From Daucus carota subsp. sativus (Eukaryota > Streptophyta > Magnoliopsida > Apiales > Apiaceae): 64,000 nt of DNA. Shown here one piece after another: positions 25,609 through 36,551 of the stretch. Location of the stretch: NCBI RefSeq assembly GCF_001625215.2, contig NC_030385.2, positions 40,077,598-40,141,597 of the forward strand, read 5' to 3'. Position 1 is the stretch's first letter. Each line of letters begins with the position of its first letter. The position numbers and the translations under genes were made by a program. The notes beneath the pieces were generated by a model that saw nothing but the letters and a program-made list of their open reading frames with translations, ran no database searches and was not told where the DNA came from.

Positions 25609-26021
25609 CCTTCTTCCTTCACCTTGCCACTTGACGAAGGATCTGTATTGGTAAATGGTAATGACACGTGACAAACTGATAGCCAAACATACCTGAGGAT
25701 GAGCTTTTTTCCATCACATCTTTTCTCCGCCCTTTGCAAATTTATTTACGAAAAGTATACGTAATATTTACGTAAATCAAGTCACAAATGTGTGACAAAA
25801 AAAAAGTATACAATAACCCTCGTGATTTGTAATGAAAAATATATGATCCAACTTTCCAGCCGGATAATGCAAGTGATTAAAATTAATTCTATGTTCGTCT
25901 AGGTCCTGGATCCAACTTGGCAAATGAATAATTAGTATTTTATTCAACTTTAATTAATTGAATTTTGAGTTTACAATTTGGTATTTTATTTGAACACAAA
26001 ATAGAGAGGAAAGCAAGTCCA

Positions 26022-26029
26022 TATAAAAA
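26022..26029 (+). promoter_or_regulatory. TSP9 TATA box
   Basis: TATAAAAA lies 154 bp upstream of the TSP9 ATG, followed by a pyrimidine-rich leader. Distance and sequence fit a plant core promoter; not otherwise supported. Confidence 0.5.
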
Positions 26030-26182
26030 TTTATCTACGCATCAAAAAAAGTTCCAAGGATAAGATACTTGTGGAGTGCTTGTGCTACAAACAAGTCCAT
26101 ATAATTCTCCCACACAACCTCTTCATCACTATTCCACTAGTATCTCCCCACCTCTCTTTTTTCTCAATTTCACAGCTTCAAA

Positions 26183-26497
26183 ATGGCTTCGCTCAACACA
26201 TTAATGTTCTCTCCGGCAGTCATCCCCGGCCGGAAAAGACTGCCGACGACAAAAACCTTCGCAACCGCGGCCAAGAACTCCGGCGGCGGGAGCGAGGAGA
26301 AGAGCTTGTGGGACTTTGTACTTGGTGCAATAGCCAAAGAGGAGCAGCTCTATGAGGTTGATCCACTTCTACAAAAGGTGGAGGGGAAGCCCAGTGGGAC
26401 CACTGGGTCCCGTAAAAGCGCCGTCGTGGTTCCGCCGCCGAAGAAGGAGAGCGGTGGTTTTGGTGGCTTTGGAGGGCTGTTTGCTAAGAAAGAGTGA
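26183..26497 (+). CDS. TSP9: TSP9, thylakoid soluble phosphoprotein
   Basis: A single-exon 104-residue protein. Residues 1 to about 30 look like a plastid transit peptide (Ser/Thr/Ala/Lys-rich, few acidic residues). The conserved core 'LWDFVLGAIAKEEQLYEVDP' lies at about 42-61, then 'LLQKVEGK', a basic Ser/Thr-rich linker and a Gly/Phe-rich tail ending 'GLFAKKE'. This layout and length fit plant TSP9 as I remember it. TSP9 is an intrinsically disordered protein at the stromal face of the thylakoid, phosphorylated in a light- and redox-dependent way and linked to LHCII and state transitions. The ATG has A at -3 (AAAATGG). The mobile element starting at 26590 begins 93 bp after the stop. Confidence 0.82.
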   Translation: MASLNTLMFSPAVIPGRKRLPTTKTFATAAKNSGGGSEEKSLWDFVLGAIAKEEQLYEVDPLLQKVEGKPSGTTGSRKSAVVVPPPKKESGGFGGFGGLFAKKE

Positions 26498-27161
26498 TGC
26501 ATGGATGATTTCTATATATGTGTAATCACTTTTCCAAGTTAATATTTCTGCGTTTTGGTAATTGTTATATATAAACATATTATATTTAACTAGTAATCTT
26601 GCCCGTGCTTCGCACACGGGTAACGTTTGCATTTTGATATTTAAATAATTGATCGCAATTGGTTTGTAATTGTAACCCGCTCAATAATAAATTTATGAAC
26701 TAATACAATACAGTAGGATATTCAGAGTAATACAAATCACAGTTATTATACTTTTGACCCACAGTCTAATATTAAACTTTGAGTGATTTAGATTCTAACG
26801 CACTCAAGGTTAATTTATTAGACCAAACTAAATATCAGATGCTTCAAACGGTCGGAGCATTAGTCTTCAAACATGATGGTCAAAAACAAAATATAGTGCA
26901 TGCAGACACAAGACAACTGTTTCCACATGTGAGAGAAAAATGAAAACCTAAATAAAGCCTGAGCTTAATCAACTGCATGAAATCACTGCCTGCACAATGA
27001 AAATAAGCACCAAAATAAATGAAAGAAATAATATCTCTCCTTATAGAAGAAGGATTTCCTGGTATATGTAAGCTTAAAACAGAATGTAAGAAGTAAATCA
27101 AAGTATTAGAAACAAAATACTTCAACCAACTACAAAGCCATCCATTATGAACAGAATAATA

Positions 27162-27477
27162 CTCCCTCCGTCCCTATTTATCTGTCCACTTTGAAAGTAA
27201 AAATTTGTCCCTATTTATCTGTCCATTTATATAACCAAAGCAAAAAATTTCATTTAATAACATGAAGAGTCTTTGACTTTGTTCTTCTAGCTATAAATAT
27301 CATGACTATTATTCACTGATTCATCAAATTTGTATTGGATAATGGAGTAATCTCACTAGTATTTTCCTACAAATAAGGCATTAAATAGGGCATTGATGGA
27401 AGTTTCTTATCAAACTTAAATTTTCTTAATATGCGTGAAAATGTTAAAAGTGGACAGATAAATAGGGACGGAGGGAG
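27162..27477. mobile_element. Stowaway-like MITE (TA target)
   Basis: Inverted ends of about 30 bp (CTCCCTCCGTCCCTATTTAT on the left and its near-perfect complement on the right) flanked by TA (27160-27161 and 27478-27479). This is 316 bp, non-coding, and typical of Tc1/Mariner-derived plant MITEs. It is nested in the large Helitron. Confidence 0.88.
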
Positions 27478-27561
27478 TAATCTGAAACATTTAATAAGTT
27501 TTGGAAAAACGCAAATAACTTAAATAACATTCATTGTGATTAGTCTAAAACTACAAATAAA

Positions 27562-27676
27562 GTGGTGGGCTTATCCTCTGTTGTCCCGGGACACCCGGGT
27601 TCGACTCTGGCTCACCCCGAGATTTATTAGAACAGATACTAATTTGTAAGGCGTATAAGCCTGCATCGTCAAAAAA
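27562..27676 (+). mobile_element. tRNA-type SINE with 15-bp TSD
   Basis: Flanked by the perfect duplication AAAACTACAAATAAA (27547-27561 and 27677-27691), with an A-rich 3' end. It carries a pol III B-box-like GGGTTCGACTCTGG (about 27597-27610). The expected A box at the 5' end is weak, so the copy may be slightly 5'-truncated. Confidence 0.82.
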
Positions 27677-27691
27677 AAAACTACAAATAAA

Positions 27692-30600
27692 AATAGGAAA
27701 GTAAATATTGCTTGTGCTTTGCATACGAAATTTTATTATTTTAATCTAATTAATTTTAATATTATCATATTACAATTAACACAATATTATGTGTTCCATT
27801 ATTTTTTCCGTGTTTTAAGTTTATATTAACAATTGGTGCCTAATTGTTCGTACTATGCACAGGGAATACAATTATTTTATGAAACTTTTCCAAAAAATAT
27901 CAAAAAAATTTATATAAATTCATTAATATATAATTATAATTTAAAAAAATAAAATAAAATTTTTAAAAGAAGTATTATATGTTTTTTTATATCAATTGAT
28001 TAATATAAAATTTTAATTTAAAAATAAAAAATTGATACGAAAACATAATAATTTGTCACGGTCACTATTTGTCATTTTCGCTTTATAATAATCACGCTAT
28101 ATTTAAAAATTTCAGCTAAAGCAATGAGAAAATGAGAAAATCATGTTCCTCTATTCTTGTGATATGCTTTACATGATAGATATAGATGTGATCTTTATTG
28201 GTAATTAACTTATCAAGATCTATGTTTATCAGTTTGGTCCTGGTAGTGAGAATTCGATGCTGCTAAGCTTCATCACCTTTACAGAGATTACAAATCTTAT
28301 TATCTCATATTAAATTTACACATTTATATATAATTTTTTGATTAAGTAGAACTCATTGTATTTGATCAGAATACAGAGGATCCCTGACCAATTTGTTGCT
28401 GCAGTGAACTGTGAAAGCAAAGATTCCGGTTAATATAGTGCTTCAATTCACGAATGGACGGAGGTACATTACAAAGGTCCACCGAAGATAGGTTTTACAA
28501 ATTAATTAACCACTTCAATTGCATCTATAGTTTTCTACAGTAGTGCATCCATACATACTACAGCGCTAATAGAATCAGCGTGAAAAAATCAAAGAAATTG
28601 ACATGACAGTACTAAAAAAAACAGGTTTTCTTACTCAATCTTATTTACTCAGGTCACTTGATCTTTGCATGCTGATATTTTTCCCTCCCTGCCTGGTACC
28701 TGCAGAACTCACAATCCTGCATCATAATCCATTCATCTGCCTCGTAGATGCAGAACTGACAATCCTACAACATCCTTTATTCCTCTGTTTTGAGCATACA
28801 ATATGTAGCTGTAGGGAAAAAATCTATGCGCATACTTTTGTATTGTAGCTAAGAGGTTCAGGAGCCATGTCTTTCAGCAACACAGTATTATGTGCATTCT
28901 CTAGGACCTCGACTTCTCATCGTTTTCTTAAAATTGTTTGAGTTTCTCAGACGATGAAGAAGCTAGTTCTGTTTATAGGAGAGTCATTTGATTATAAACC
29001 TAGAGCAAGACATGCTACCACTTAAATTTTCCCAGATAGTAAACATAAATAGAAATAAGCAAAAACACATCAAAAATATAAAAACACACATTAATACAAT
29101 AAAGTCACAAATATGGCAGGAGAACTAATAAAAATAATTGGGAAAAAAATCATTATTTTCTTTTACCCTTGTCATTGCACTGATTTTAGGAACCACATAA
29201 AGACTTGCAGAAGTGTTGGCACATGGCTCTTTGATAACAATACCAGTTAAAGGTTTAGCTATAAGAAAGGAGCTTCTAACACCATCAATTTTGAAAGTCA
29301 TATTGTTAAAAGTGTTGAGTAGCTTTATTTCCACTAATACCATGATAGGAGGTGCTTGAGACTAAAAGACTTCAGCAAGGACAAAGTTTAGTTAAATGTT
29401 GATGCAATCTAAGTTAGGGTCCAAACTGAAGTCCAGGTCTAAGATTCCCTTCAAATTGCTATAATGCTAATGAACATCTACCAAGCCAGAGTAGTTACGG
29501 AGAGCATAACCAAATAATTTGTAATTTAGAATCATCATCTTAAGCATGCCGACCAAATGAGCAAAGCAATATCATATACAAAGCATTAACACACTGTTAG
29601 TGCTAATAGCCACAAACCTCAAAGTAAAAATCAACTTCACAAAAGTAATAAGAAGCAGGGATTTTTCAAGAAGATGAGGTCTATATTGGTAAAGAGAAAG
29701 GAACATTTTATAGCCAATTTAAACCTCTAATATATTTTTGAATCAAATATTGTAAGTGAAATCACAATACCATTATAGCGCTACAAAATTTCAGCATATT
29801 ATTATTAAAGTAGTCAGAGCCAAATAATTATCTTGTTATACTTTTAATAACTGCTAATTCCTTACCTTTTATCCTTGAAAGTACTGCACTTGAACCTCAG
29901 CAAATCTATGCAAACTTGGTCATTCTAAGCCCTGCCTCTGAGGGAACAATTATCAAATATGTAAGAACTTATCAAATTAACATACATCATTGCACATGCT
30001 TCAAAAATAATAAAATTGACATGCATTTATAAATCTATTTTTTATTTGACTTCTTAATTAGAACCAGAGTAAATTGATCTCCAAATAAACAAATTAATAG
30101 ACCTCGTGCACTAACCTCCCGTATCATGTGGGCCAAGAATCAACAAATTTAGCTGAAAAAGTCCAGGGAAGTTCTATTAGTAACCCCAGGAGTAATTGCA
30201 CATGATGTGGTTACTGCAGGAAATCCGAAGGAGGTGAAACATACCACATGACCAAACTTATGGAAAAGACTAAATACCTGTGAGAATCGCAATAACCCTG
30301 AACAACTGCCAGCATCCTTTTGGAACAAAGAGTTAAGTAATGTCGCCGGGATCTGGATTTAAAACATTACATATCATTGAAATTAGGGGGTTAAAACTGT
30401 TGAAAGTAAAAAGCTATATACCACTCTACTTCACAGGAATCTGCAACATATTCATTTTAGTCGGTTATCTCGGTTATCATAAGATTCACATATCTGCTAT
30501 GCCATTGTTACCACAATCAGTAGGAGTGGCTTTGTTAAATGCAATTCCTCCTCAAAGTCATAAGTCACAGTCTCGAAGTTCAACAGTGGATGCAAATTTA

Positions 30601-31610
30601 AACAGGAATTGAGCCAATGATTTGGCCACAAACTCATCAACATCACACCTCAGCAAATTAAATAAAGTTAAATAAAACTTCACTCACAATAATCAAGAAA
30701 AAGATAAATAAAACTTTCAAATCAAACAAAATAATGATAAGGGTCACTAACAATATAGATGCATCACTTAACTTTGAGCTGTCTAAATTAAAAAGTCATG
30801 ATTATATTGAACTATGCATCAGAAAATAAGAACACGTGATCTAAAAATACCCGATGCCTGGCTTGAAGGTTTGAACCCCTTCTGTGTAATTCCGGCTCGA
30901 CTTTGAGTCCCGAGCCTGTCTTGAAAACCTGTTATGTCTTAAGATTAAACATGCATAATAAGATTTACAAACCTCAGTAATATATAGAGACTTCAAAGCC
31001 TTAAATATATTACTGGATGGGGCAAGCTCACCAACAGGGGCATAGCCACAGCCTGTGATTAGTCAGCTTTAAATTTAAGAAAAGTTCATTTAAGTCTATG
31101 TTCATTATTTGAATGAATGATATATACTACGTGATCATTGGGCGAAATGTCCAAGGCATATTTATTTAATGTAGCCTATATATCGAGTATTTTATAACTC
31201 TAATAATGGTGATTCTAATTTCTCAGGCTCATGTAGGAGTGGTTTTGTTAAATGCAATTCCCCTCACATTGATAAGTCACAGTCTGAAGCATCAAGAAAT
31301 AGTAAAAGACAGTAGTAAGAATTTTTAAAATGTGTAGGACATTTCCAGTACGTAATGATTTGCATCGAAGTTACGATCTTCAGGCTTTTGATGAACATAA
31401 TGTAACAGGAAGAAGGCAGGTAACACCTAATTACAACATGAATGTGTGCGGTGGCAGTACTGTTTGTTTTTACCTGAATCTTGGGACGCGCTTGAACAGA
31501 TTCCTACCAGATCAAATGTTAAGTACACTACAAAAAAGGAATTATGAAAAAAGGAATTTGTAATGGTGTTCTGGCACTAAAACACGGCTACTTACAGGCC
31601 TTTTATGCAG
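27692..31610. other. Helitron interior without recognised gene fragments
   Basis: Moderately AT-rich sequence. A 42-bp-spaced imperfect duplication (about 28695-28730 and 28748-28775, GCAGAACTSACAATCCT) and a dispersed repeat (about 30520-30580 and 31230-31285, sharing TTTGTTAAATGCAATTCC) are visible. A minus-strand open stretch at 29125-29343 encodes 72 residues that I cannot place. Unidentified captured pieces may remain here. Confidence 0.4.
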
Positions 31611-31692
31611 GTCAATTTGAATAATGCTAACTTAGAAGGCGCACTTGTGACTGGAAACACATCTTTTAAGGGATCGATGTTAACAGGAACAG
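31611..31692 (+). pseudogene. Captured exon of a thylakoid-lumen pentapeptide-repeat protein (TL15-like)
   Basis: The stretch is bounded by TTTTATGCAG and a GTAAAC donor. It encodes 27 residues including 'NANLEGALVTGNTSFKGS', which matches the pentapeptide-repeat region of the lumenal 15-kDa protein (At2g44920) as I recall it. Only this exon is recognisable and it points opposite to the other captured pieces, so it is a fragment. Confidence 0.68.
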
Positions 31693-31843
31693 GTAAACAG
31701 AGTGAAAACCAGTTTCCCTTTTAACAAAGGCATTAACTCATAATATTTCTATATATTCCACCACTGCCTGTTGTTGCACTTGTTACAATGCAATCAATCT
31801 TAGCCAATATTTAAATGCCTGTTTATAATAGAATGTTTACCAG

Positions 31844-31922
31844 ACAGGACAACACCACGTAGCCTTCTTTGTGATGGCGTAAGATGCCCCTGTGTTTTGC
31901 CACCAAGAATCTGATTACCTGT
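31844..31922 (-). other. Exon-like open segment, unidentified
   Basis: On the minus strand TTTCACAG precedes and GTAAAC follows an open 79-nt segment encoding 'ILGGKTQGHLTPSQRRLRG'. Composition and borders look like an exon. I do not recognise the gene. Confidence 0.35.
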
Positions 31923-32702
31923 GAAATAGAGACAGACATCACATGGAGTAAATAATTTAGTAATTATGATTACATTGACCAGAGTAAATGTCTTTCCGGC
32001 CCTTAGCCGACCAACCTTCAAACGATCATGTTGTATAATCTTGATGTATAATCAAGGTCACTGCTCAGCTCATGACCAGATTCTGGTCATGTTGAGTTCT
32101 AGCTGTATGCCTGGAACAAAAAAGAAAGCAGAACTCAACTTTAAATGCTATAATCGTATAAACTTGTCTTGTCATTATCTGCTGTATAATTATTTGTTCT
32201 TGGCTTTAATGTTGATTCCTTATTGAAGATATTGCTCTATCTTTTCCCAGTATTTTTTTCATTTTATATGATCAAAGAGACAATGCTAGAATTTTCAATG
32301 GTTGTTGTAGTTACTTTACCTTACGATATCACTCACATTTTGCAGAACAAATAGATCTAATTAACATATGAAAAATATAAAAAAAATTCTTGTCCTGTGG
32401 ATGACCAAAAACTTTGGCATTGAAATTTATCAAGGAAAAGAAGACTAATACTATTGTCACACATTCACTCTTGTGCCAATTCCATGGCAGACTTCCAAAT
32501 CACACCTGAATTCAAAAATGATCTTCTACGACAAAAAACTCATTAAAGTTCCAAATTTTGTTTCTCCCACCTAAAGAATTAAAGTCTGACAATCCAAAAT
32601 CCCTAATTGCAGTAAAGATAACAGCTTTTCAATCAAATAATAAAACTTAACATAAGAATACAAATTTTAACACAACAAATTCAAGAAATGGTAAAAATAA
32701 AC

Positions 32703-32799
32703 CTGAAAAACAGCCAGGGCTACAAATTGATTAAGCCTGAGAGTGAGCTGGTGCCATAGCTTGCGTTGATACAGATCTGCTAGCGTGTTGGACCAATCA
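32703..32799 (-). pseudogene. Captured exon of proteasome lid subunit RPN9
   Basis: An open minus-strand segment with 'LADLYQRKLWHQLTL' and 'LNQFVALAVFQ' and a good donor (CAG|GTTTA). This is the N-terminal region of RPN9/PSMD13, a PCI-domain subunit of the 26S proteasome lid. The rest of the gene is absent. The upstream acceptor is not clear, since AG is missing before the exon. Confidence 0.78.
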
Positions 32800-33456
32800 A
32801 AGGTAAATAAAGTCTCCTTTAATAAACAGCTGTAGCACAATACAGTTAACAGAATAGTAGTAATTCATATTCATGTAAAGCTTGATTAGGTTCAAATATA
32901 TTACGGTAGATAATTTTCAGAATTTTATAAAAGTCAGTACCATGAAAATAATGCAGATTCCTACAGTTGGCCTATGTTACTAACCACCGGTTTCGAGGAC
33001 ATATCTAGAGGGTTGCCGTGAATGTTGTAGTGCTATCTGAATATCTCAAAATCTTGCTTGCTTGTGTACTCATCCTAGGCAAGGCGAGGCGTGAAATTAT
33101 TAATTTGCAAATAAAAATTATTCAAGAAAATATATTACAACTGTAAACTAAAACCTTGTATAGAGTTCTGCAAATAAGTTCAACAGAAAATCAAATTAGG
33201 TTGTGCTTAAATTGCCAAGAGTTCTGCTTGAATCCAAAGTTCCTAAAATCAATTAAAAAGACAAAATCAATCATGCATTATAATGAGTAATCATATCCTG
33301 TATTAAAAATTGAAAAAATCTTGCTTTCGAACCTAGTTTCCACGTATTAGAAACTGCAAAATGTACATGTTACTGGTCAAGATATATGTAGTTGAATGCA
33401 AAAGCCTGATGGTTCAAGTATAACAATTACTGTGGTAGATAAAGAAGAGAAATTAC

Positions 33457-33804
33457 ATCATCCCAAATGTCTGCAAGATCCTAAGGTGACTGAAGCACTG
33501 CCTTCCTAATGTCAATAATTGATCCCAAAGGTTCTTCTTTTAGTGGTTCATACCCAGAGGCAAAACTCGATCTCCTGCACGAACCAAGGGAACCCCACTT
33601 CATGAAATCACCTCGAATATCACTGCACTTCTCAAGATCCACTGGCCGAGAAAAGCTAGTGAGACGTTTCTTAGTAAGAGTTGAAGAACATGAAGAACTG
33701 TCAGAGAAACTCCCTACTGCCCAATTTACAACCCTAGAGACTCTTTTCACAATGGTGTACCTATTCTGCAGCACTGTAGCTGTAACTGCAATGCATGTTG
33801 TATA
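33457..33804 (-). pseudogene. Captured exon of mitochondrial F1-ATPase assembly factor (ATP11/ATPAF1-like)
   Basis: Minus-strand exon with acceptor TTTTCAG and donor GTAATT. It encodes 'FMKWGSLGSCRRSSFASGY', 'SIIDIRKA' and, after an in-frame TAG at 33481-33483, 'DLADIWDD'. This order matches the N-terminal half of plant ATP11-family proteins (At2g34050-like in my memory), which chaperone the F1 beta subunit in mitochondria. The TAG lies where the family has Glu before 'DL', a one-base change. No following exon is seen. Confidence 0.68.
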
Positions 33805-33833
33805 CTGAAAATATATAATCCCACCTGGGTATT

Positions 33834-33918
33834 GCAGCACTGTCAATACCCAGGTGGGATTATTTATATTTAGTTTTGCCAATTAAATATAAATAATCCC
33901 ACCTGGGTATTGACAAAT
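33834..33918. repeat. Perfect inverted repeat with extra direct copy
   Basis: Two arms of about 28 bp (containing CAATACCCAGGTGGGATTAT and its complement) face each other across about 20 bp. A third copy of the core AATCCCACCTGGGTATTG lies just left, at about 33817-33834. It is next to the captured ATP11-like exon and could form a stable hairpin in RNA. Confidence 0.8.
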
Positions 33919-34705
33919 GCAAGACTTGAGGATTAATTATCTAGCTCATTTCTTATTATCGGTTCAAGTATGCAACAAAAATAAAACAAAATTAACACAC
34001 ATCAAACACTTTATATGCACTGTCGATTGCTAACTCAAATCCCAAATCCCAGAACATAAGAGTTAAGACTGTCTAATTTTTCTTTTGTTATGTTTCTTTT
34101 GAACATAAGACCTCTATGACATAGCCCGAACCCCTATATGTCACCGGTATTCAGGACTCAGGAAACGACCTGTTAAATTCAAAAGTATAAAAAAAGAAAA
34201 TTGTAATAAGATAATTGGATAATTACATAAATATGAAACAACGTGACAACGCAAGCAAGAGTATGTACCTTGCAAGCTACCAGGAGGAAGGTGGGTGTTT
34301 TTCACATTACTCTGTTGGTCACGTCCCGTCAACACACTGCCTATATAAACAAAAGCCGGAAGGACCTGTAATCACAGCAAAAGCCATTTGTACTGCATAC
34401 TATGTTCAGCTAAATAGCAACAGTTTGATTCATAACCATTGGGATGTGAAATAGTTTGTGTTTTTTAATTTCTTCCTTGTACATGTTCTTATGTAATGAT
34501 GCAGTACTTCATCTATATTGGAGGAGCTGTATAAAGAGAGTTCTTGTTTATCATACAATGCCTAGATTTGCTTTGGCTGGTGCATAGAATTTTTTTTTAA
34601 CAAAAATAAAAACAAAATGGAGGTCAAACTCACATGTCAGCGCAGTTTGAGTTTATATTACAAAATATAATAAAATAACGGTTAGCAAAATTATACATAA
34701 TCAAA

Positions 34706-35023
34706 AAGGTGATTTGCTCCAACCATGTTAGCTATAACTACTATCTATATTTAAAAAATAATATTTTATTGAGGGAAAAGAGTATTAGGGATGGCAGTTG
34801 GAGGAAAGATATGGCTGGAGGGGAGCTGTGAAATGGAGGGAGATGACGTGGAGGTTCTTACAGATCTGCTGCACTTTGATAAATATAGGAAACTAAATAG
34901 CGTTATGTAAAATTATTGTTAGCTACAGACTATGGTTGGAGAGGACGAAATGCTTTCTATTAGCTATATGGGCTTTCCACGTGGGCTTTTAGCTAACAGA
35001 TTGGGTCGGTTGGAGTTGCTCTT
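34706..35023. mobile_element. Possible Harbinger-like MITE
   Basis: The left side has TTGCTCCAACCATGTTAGCTA and the right side, inverted, AGAGCAACTCCAACCGACCC with TGTTAGCTA nearby. Such ends are common in PIF/Harbinger MITEs. No clean TSD is visible. Confidence 0.35.
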
Positions 35024-35176
35024 ATAAACTTTAGCCACTGTTTACAGATTTTAAACTACTATTTTCAAACTTGGTATAAGTTATGGTCACCGATATGAAA
35101 ATCAAAAGTAAAATAATTTAACAGTAACAAAGATATGAAGTGCAATTGTGCAAGACAAACCTGAAATCCGTCCTTG

Positions 35177-35297
35177 TTAAGATTCTCAATAGCAACCAAT
35201 ATGATCTCACCTTCCATCAATAGGCTTGATCAGACGCTTGAGCTTTTGCTGATCAAGGGGCCCCTCATTGATCATACCCACCATCAGTAAGTGCCCT
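35177..35297 (-). other. Unidentified coding-like segment
   Basis: Minus-strand frame containing 'RRMKGHLLMVGMINEGPL' and 'QQKLKRLIKPIDGR', followed by a GTGAGA donor. It joins directly to the UPL3-like piece in another frame. The composition looks exonic. I do not recognise the source gene. Confidence 0.35.
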
Positions 35298-35310
35298 TTC
35301 ATTCTTCTTA

Positions 35311-35673
35311 GCCACTCACAAATTGACGGAAAGCTTGCTGCTGCTCTAGGGTGAATTCCCCCATGATCTCAAGTAAAAAACCTCAAAACAAAATATATAT
35401 TATATCCCACTCTTTTAGCACCAAGATAGGAATGGGGTAATTCAAAGTACCATACATTAATAATCGGAGGACTTTCTGCGGTATAACCATGGTCACACTT
35501 TATGTGATCCACCATTGTCTCCATCTGAACAAAATAAGCTTAAAATTCAAGTATATGTCATACTGTAAACACATGCTAACTTACAGAGTTGCAAAATAAT
35601 TAAAAAGGAAAATTACCTCCCATAATTCTCTGCGAGCGAAAAGCAAATAGTCTAACTCCATTCCAGAAAATAT
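35311..35673 (-). pseudogene. Captured exons of HECT E3 ligase UPL3-like gene
   Basis: Three minus-strand pieces in the right order. 35617-35673 encodes exactly 19 codons, 'IFSGMELDYLLFARRELWE'. 35456-35524 encodes exactly 23 codons, including 'DHIKCDHGYTAESPPIIN'. 35311-35373 encodes 'LEIMGEFTLEQQQAF' and 'QFVSG', then hits a stop. The first two have clean AG/GT borders and phase 0. The peptide order matches the catalytic HECT domain of UPL3/UPL4 before the active-site cysteine region, which is missing. Substitutions and the stop indicate a non-functional copy. Confidence 0.82.
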
Positions 35674-35774
35674 CTAAAATAATAATGAAATGTCAAGAAC
35701 CTGTGATTTCTGACATCGATAACAACATTACAATAAACAAAATGCAAAAAAACCATATAATATAGGAAGCTTAC

Positions 35775-36002
35775 ACTGTACATCCAAGATTTTAGCTGTG
35801 TCCTAGCTTGTAACGGTTTGAGAGCGCAAGATTTTAATGCTGCATAATAGTGGTGATAAACATATTAGAGAGGAGATGTACATCTTAGAGCTACAAAAGA
35901 ATTACCTGACAACTATTATACCATCTGTGGCGATTCTTTGTCTTTCGTCAACACAGAGTTCAGTAGAAGTACCAAATGCCTTGTCCCGTTATTGTACATC
36001 AA
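35775..36002 (-). pseudogene. Captured exons of plastid RNase J
   Basis: Two minus-strand exons: 35906-36002 (acceptor CTACAG, donor GTAATT) and 35775-35839 (acceptor TATGCAG, donor GTAAGC). They encode 'LMYNNG', then after a one-base deletion 'AFGTSTELCVDERQRIATDG' and 'IIVVSIKILRSQ', followed by an in-frame stop. This matches the beta-CASP/C-terminal part of plant RNase J (At5g63420-like in my memory), an rRNA/mRNA processing nuclease. The frameshift and stop make it a pseudogene piece. Confidence 0.8.
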
Positions 36003-36184
36003 CTGTAGATTAAAAATAAACATTTAGATATATGAACGTGTGAGTGAGAGAGAGATTTAAGGTGCCAACCACCTACAAATTCTCTTATCCTAGAGATAAG
36101 AAACCATTGGATAACACATGATACATAATTCAGTGTAGAGAGAGCAGAGAGCAAATATTAGTATTAGGCTTATTGATAAAATAC

Positions 36185-36303
36185 CTTTCAGTCTATGGAG
36201 GAACAATAAGAGCAATAAGTTTCGCCCTAAATGTGAGAGCCTTATCGATAAATTTGTATGCAAGAGCAGACTTGACACCAAAGGTGGGTTTAGCCCCATA
36301 ATC
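36185..36303 (-). pseudogene. Captured exon of EDM2-like gene
   Basis: The minus-strand segment encodes 'IMGLNPP', then after a one-base deletion 'FGVKSALAYKFIDKAL' and 'LIALIVPP', then TAG, TER and a GTATTT donor. 'NPPFGVKA..A..FI.KAL' is the methyltransferase-like domain of EDM2, a PHD-finger chromatin protein that controls heterochromatic introns and disease resistance genes. TAG sits where the family has Glu. Two lesions in 119 bases show it is not functional. Confidence 0.75.
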
Positions 36304-36362
36304 TAGTCAAGACACAAAAAATGCAGATGCTAGCGAAGATTTTTACGACATCGAATTCTTAC

Positions 36363-36551
36363 TTCCACCGGTGTCATTGTGATTAATATCACATTGATCT
36401 CTGAAATAAAATTGTAAAAAAAAAACACAATTCTCAGTTCAATGAAATATAACATCCGTAAATGATGAATGATGACCGATAGAAAATCAATAATAACCTG
36501 ATTGCTTGAATGTCTCTCATGATTATTTTATCACTCTTCTCCTTTGACACA
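36363..36551 (-). other. Two exon-like segments of unknown origin
   Basis: Minus-strand segments 36498-36551 (acceptor GAATTCAG, donor GTTATT) and 36363-36400 (acceptor TTTCAG, donor GTAAGA) join in frame as 'VSKEKSDKIIMRDIQAIRDQ', then 'CDINHNDTGG'. They lie just upstream of the EDM2-like piece and may derive from the same gene, but I cannot confirm that. Confidence 0.4.

Noticed and set aside
27597-27610. A tRNA gene, from the B-box-like GGGTTCGACTC
   Set aside because: No cloverleaf or A box fits; the flanking 15-bp duplication and A-tail show a SINE.
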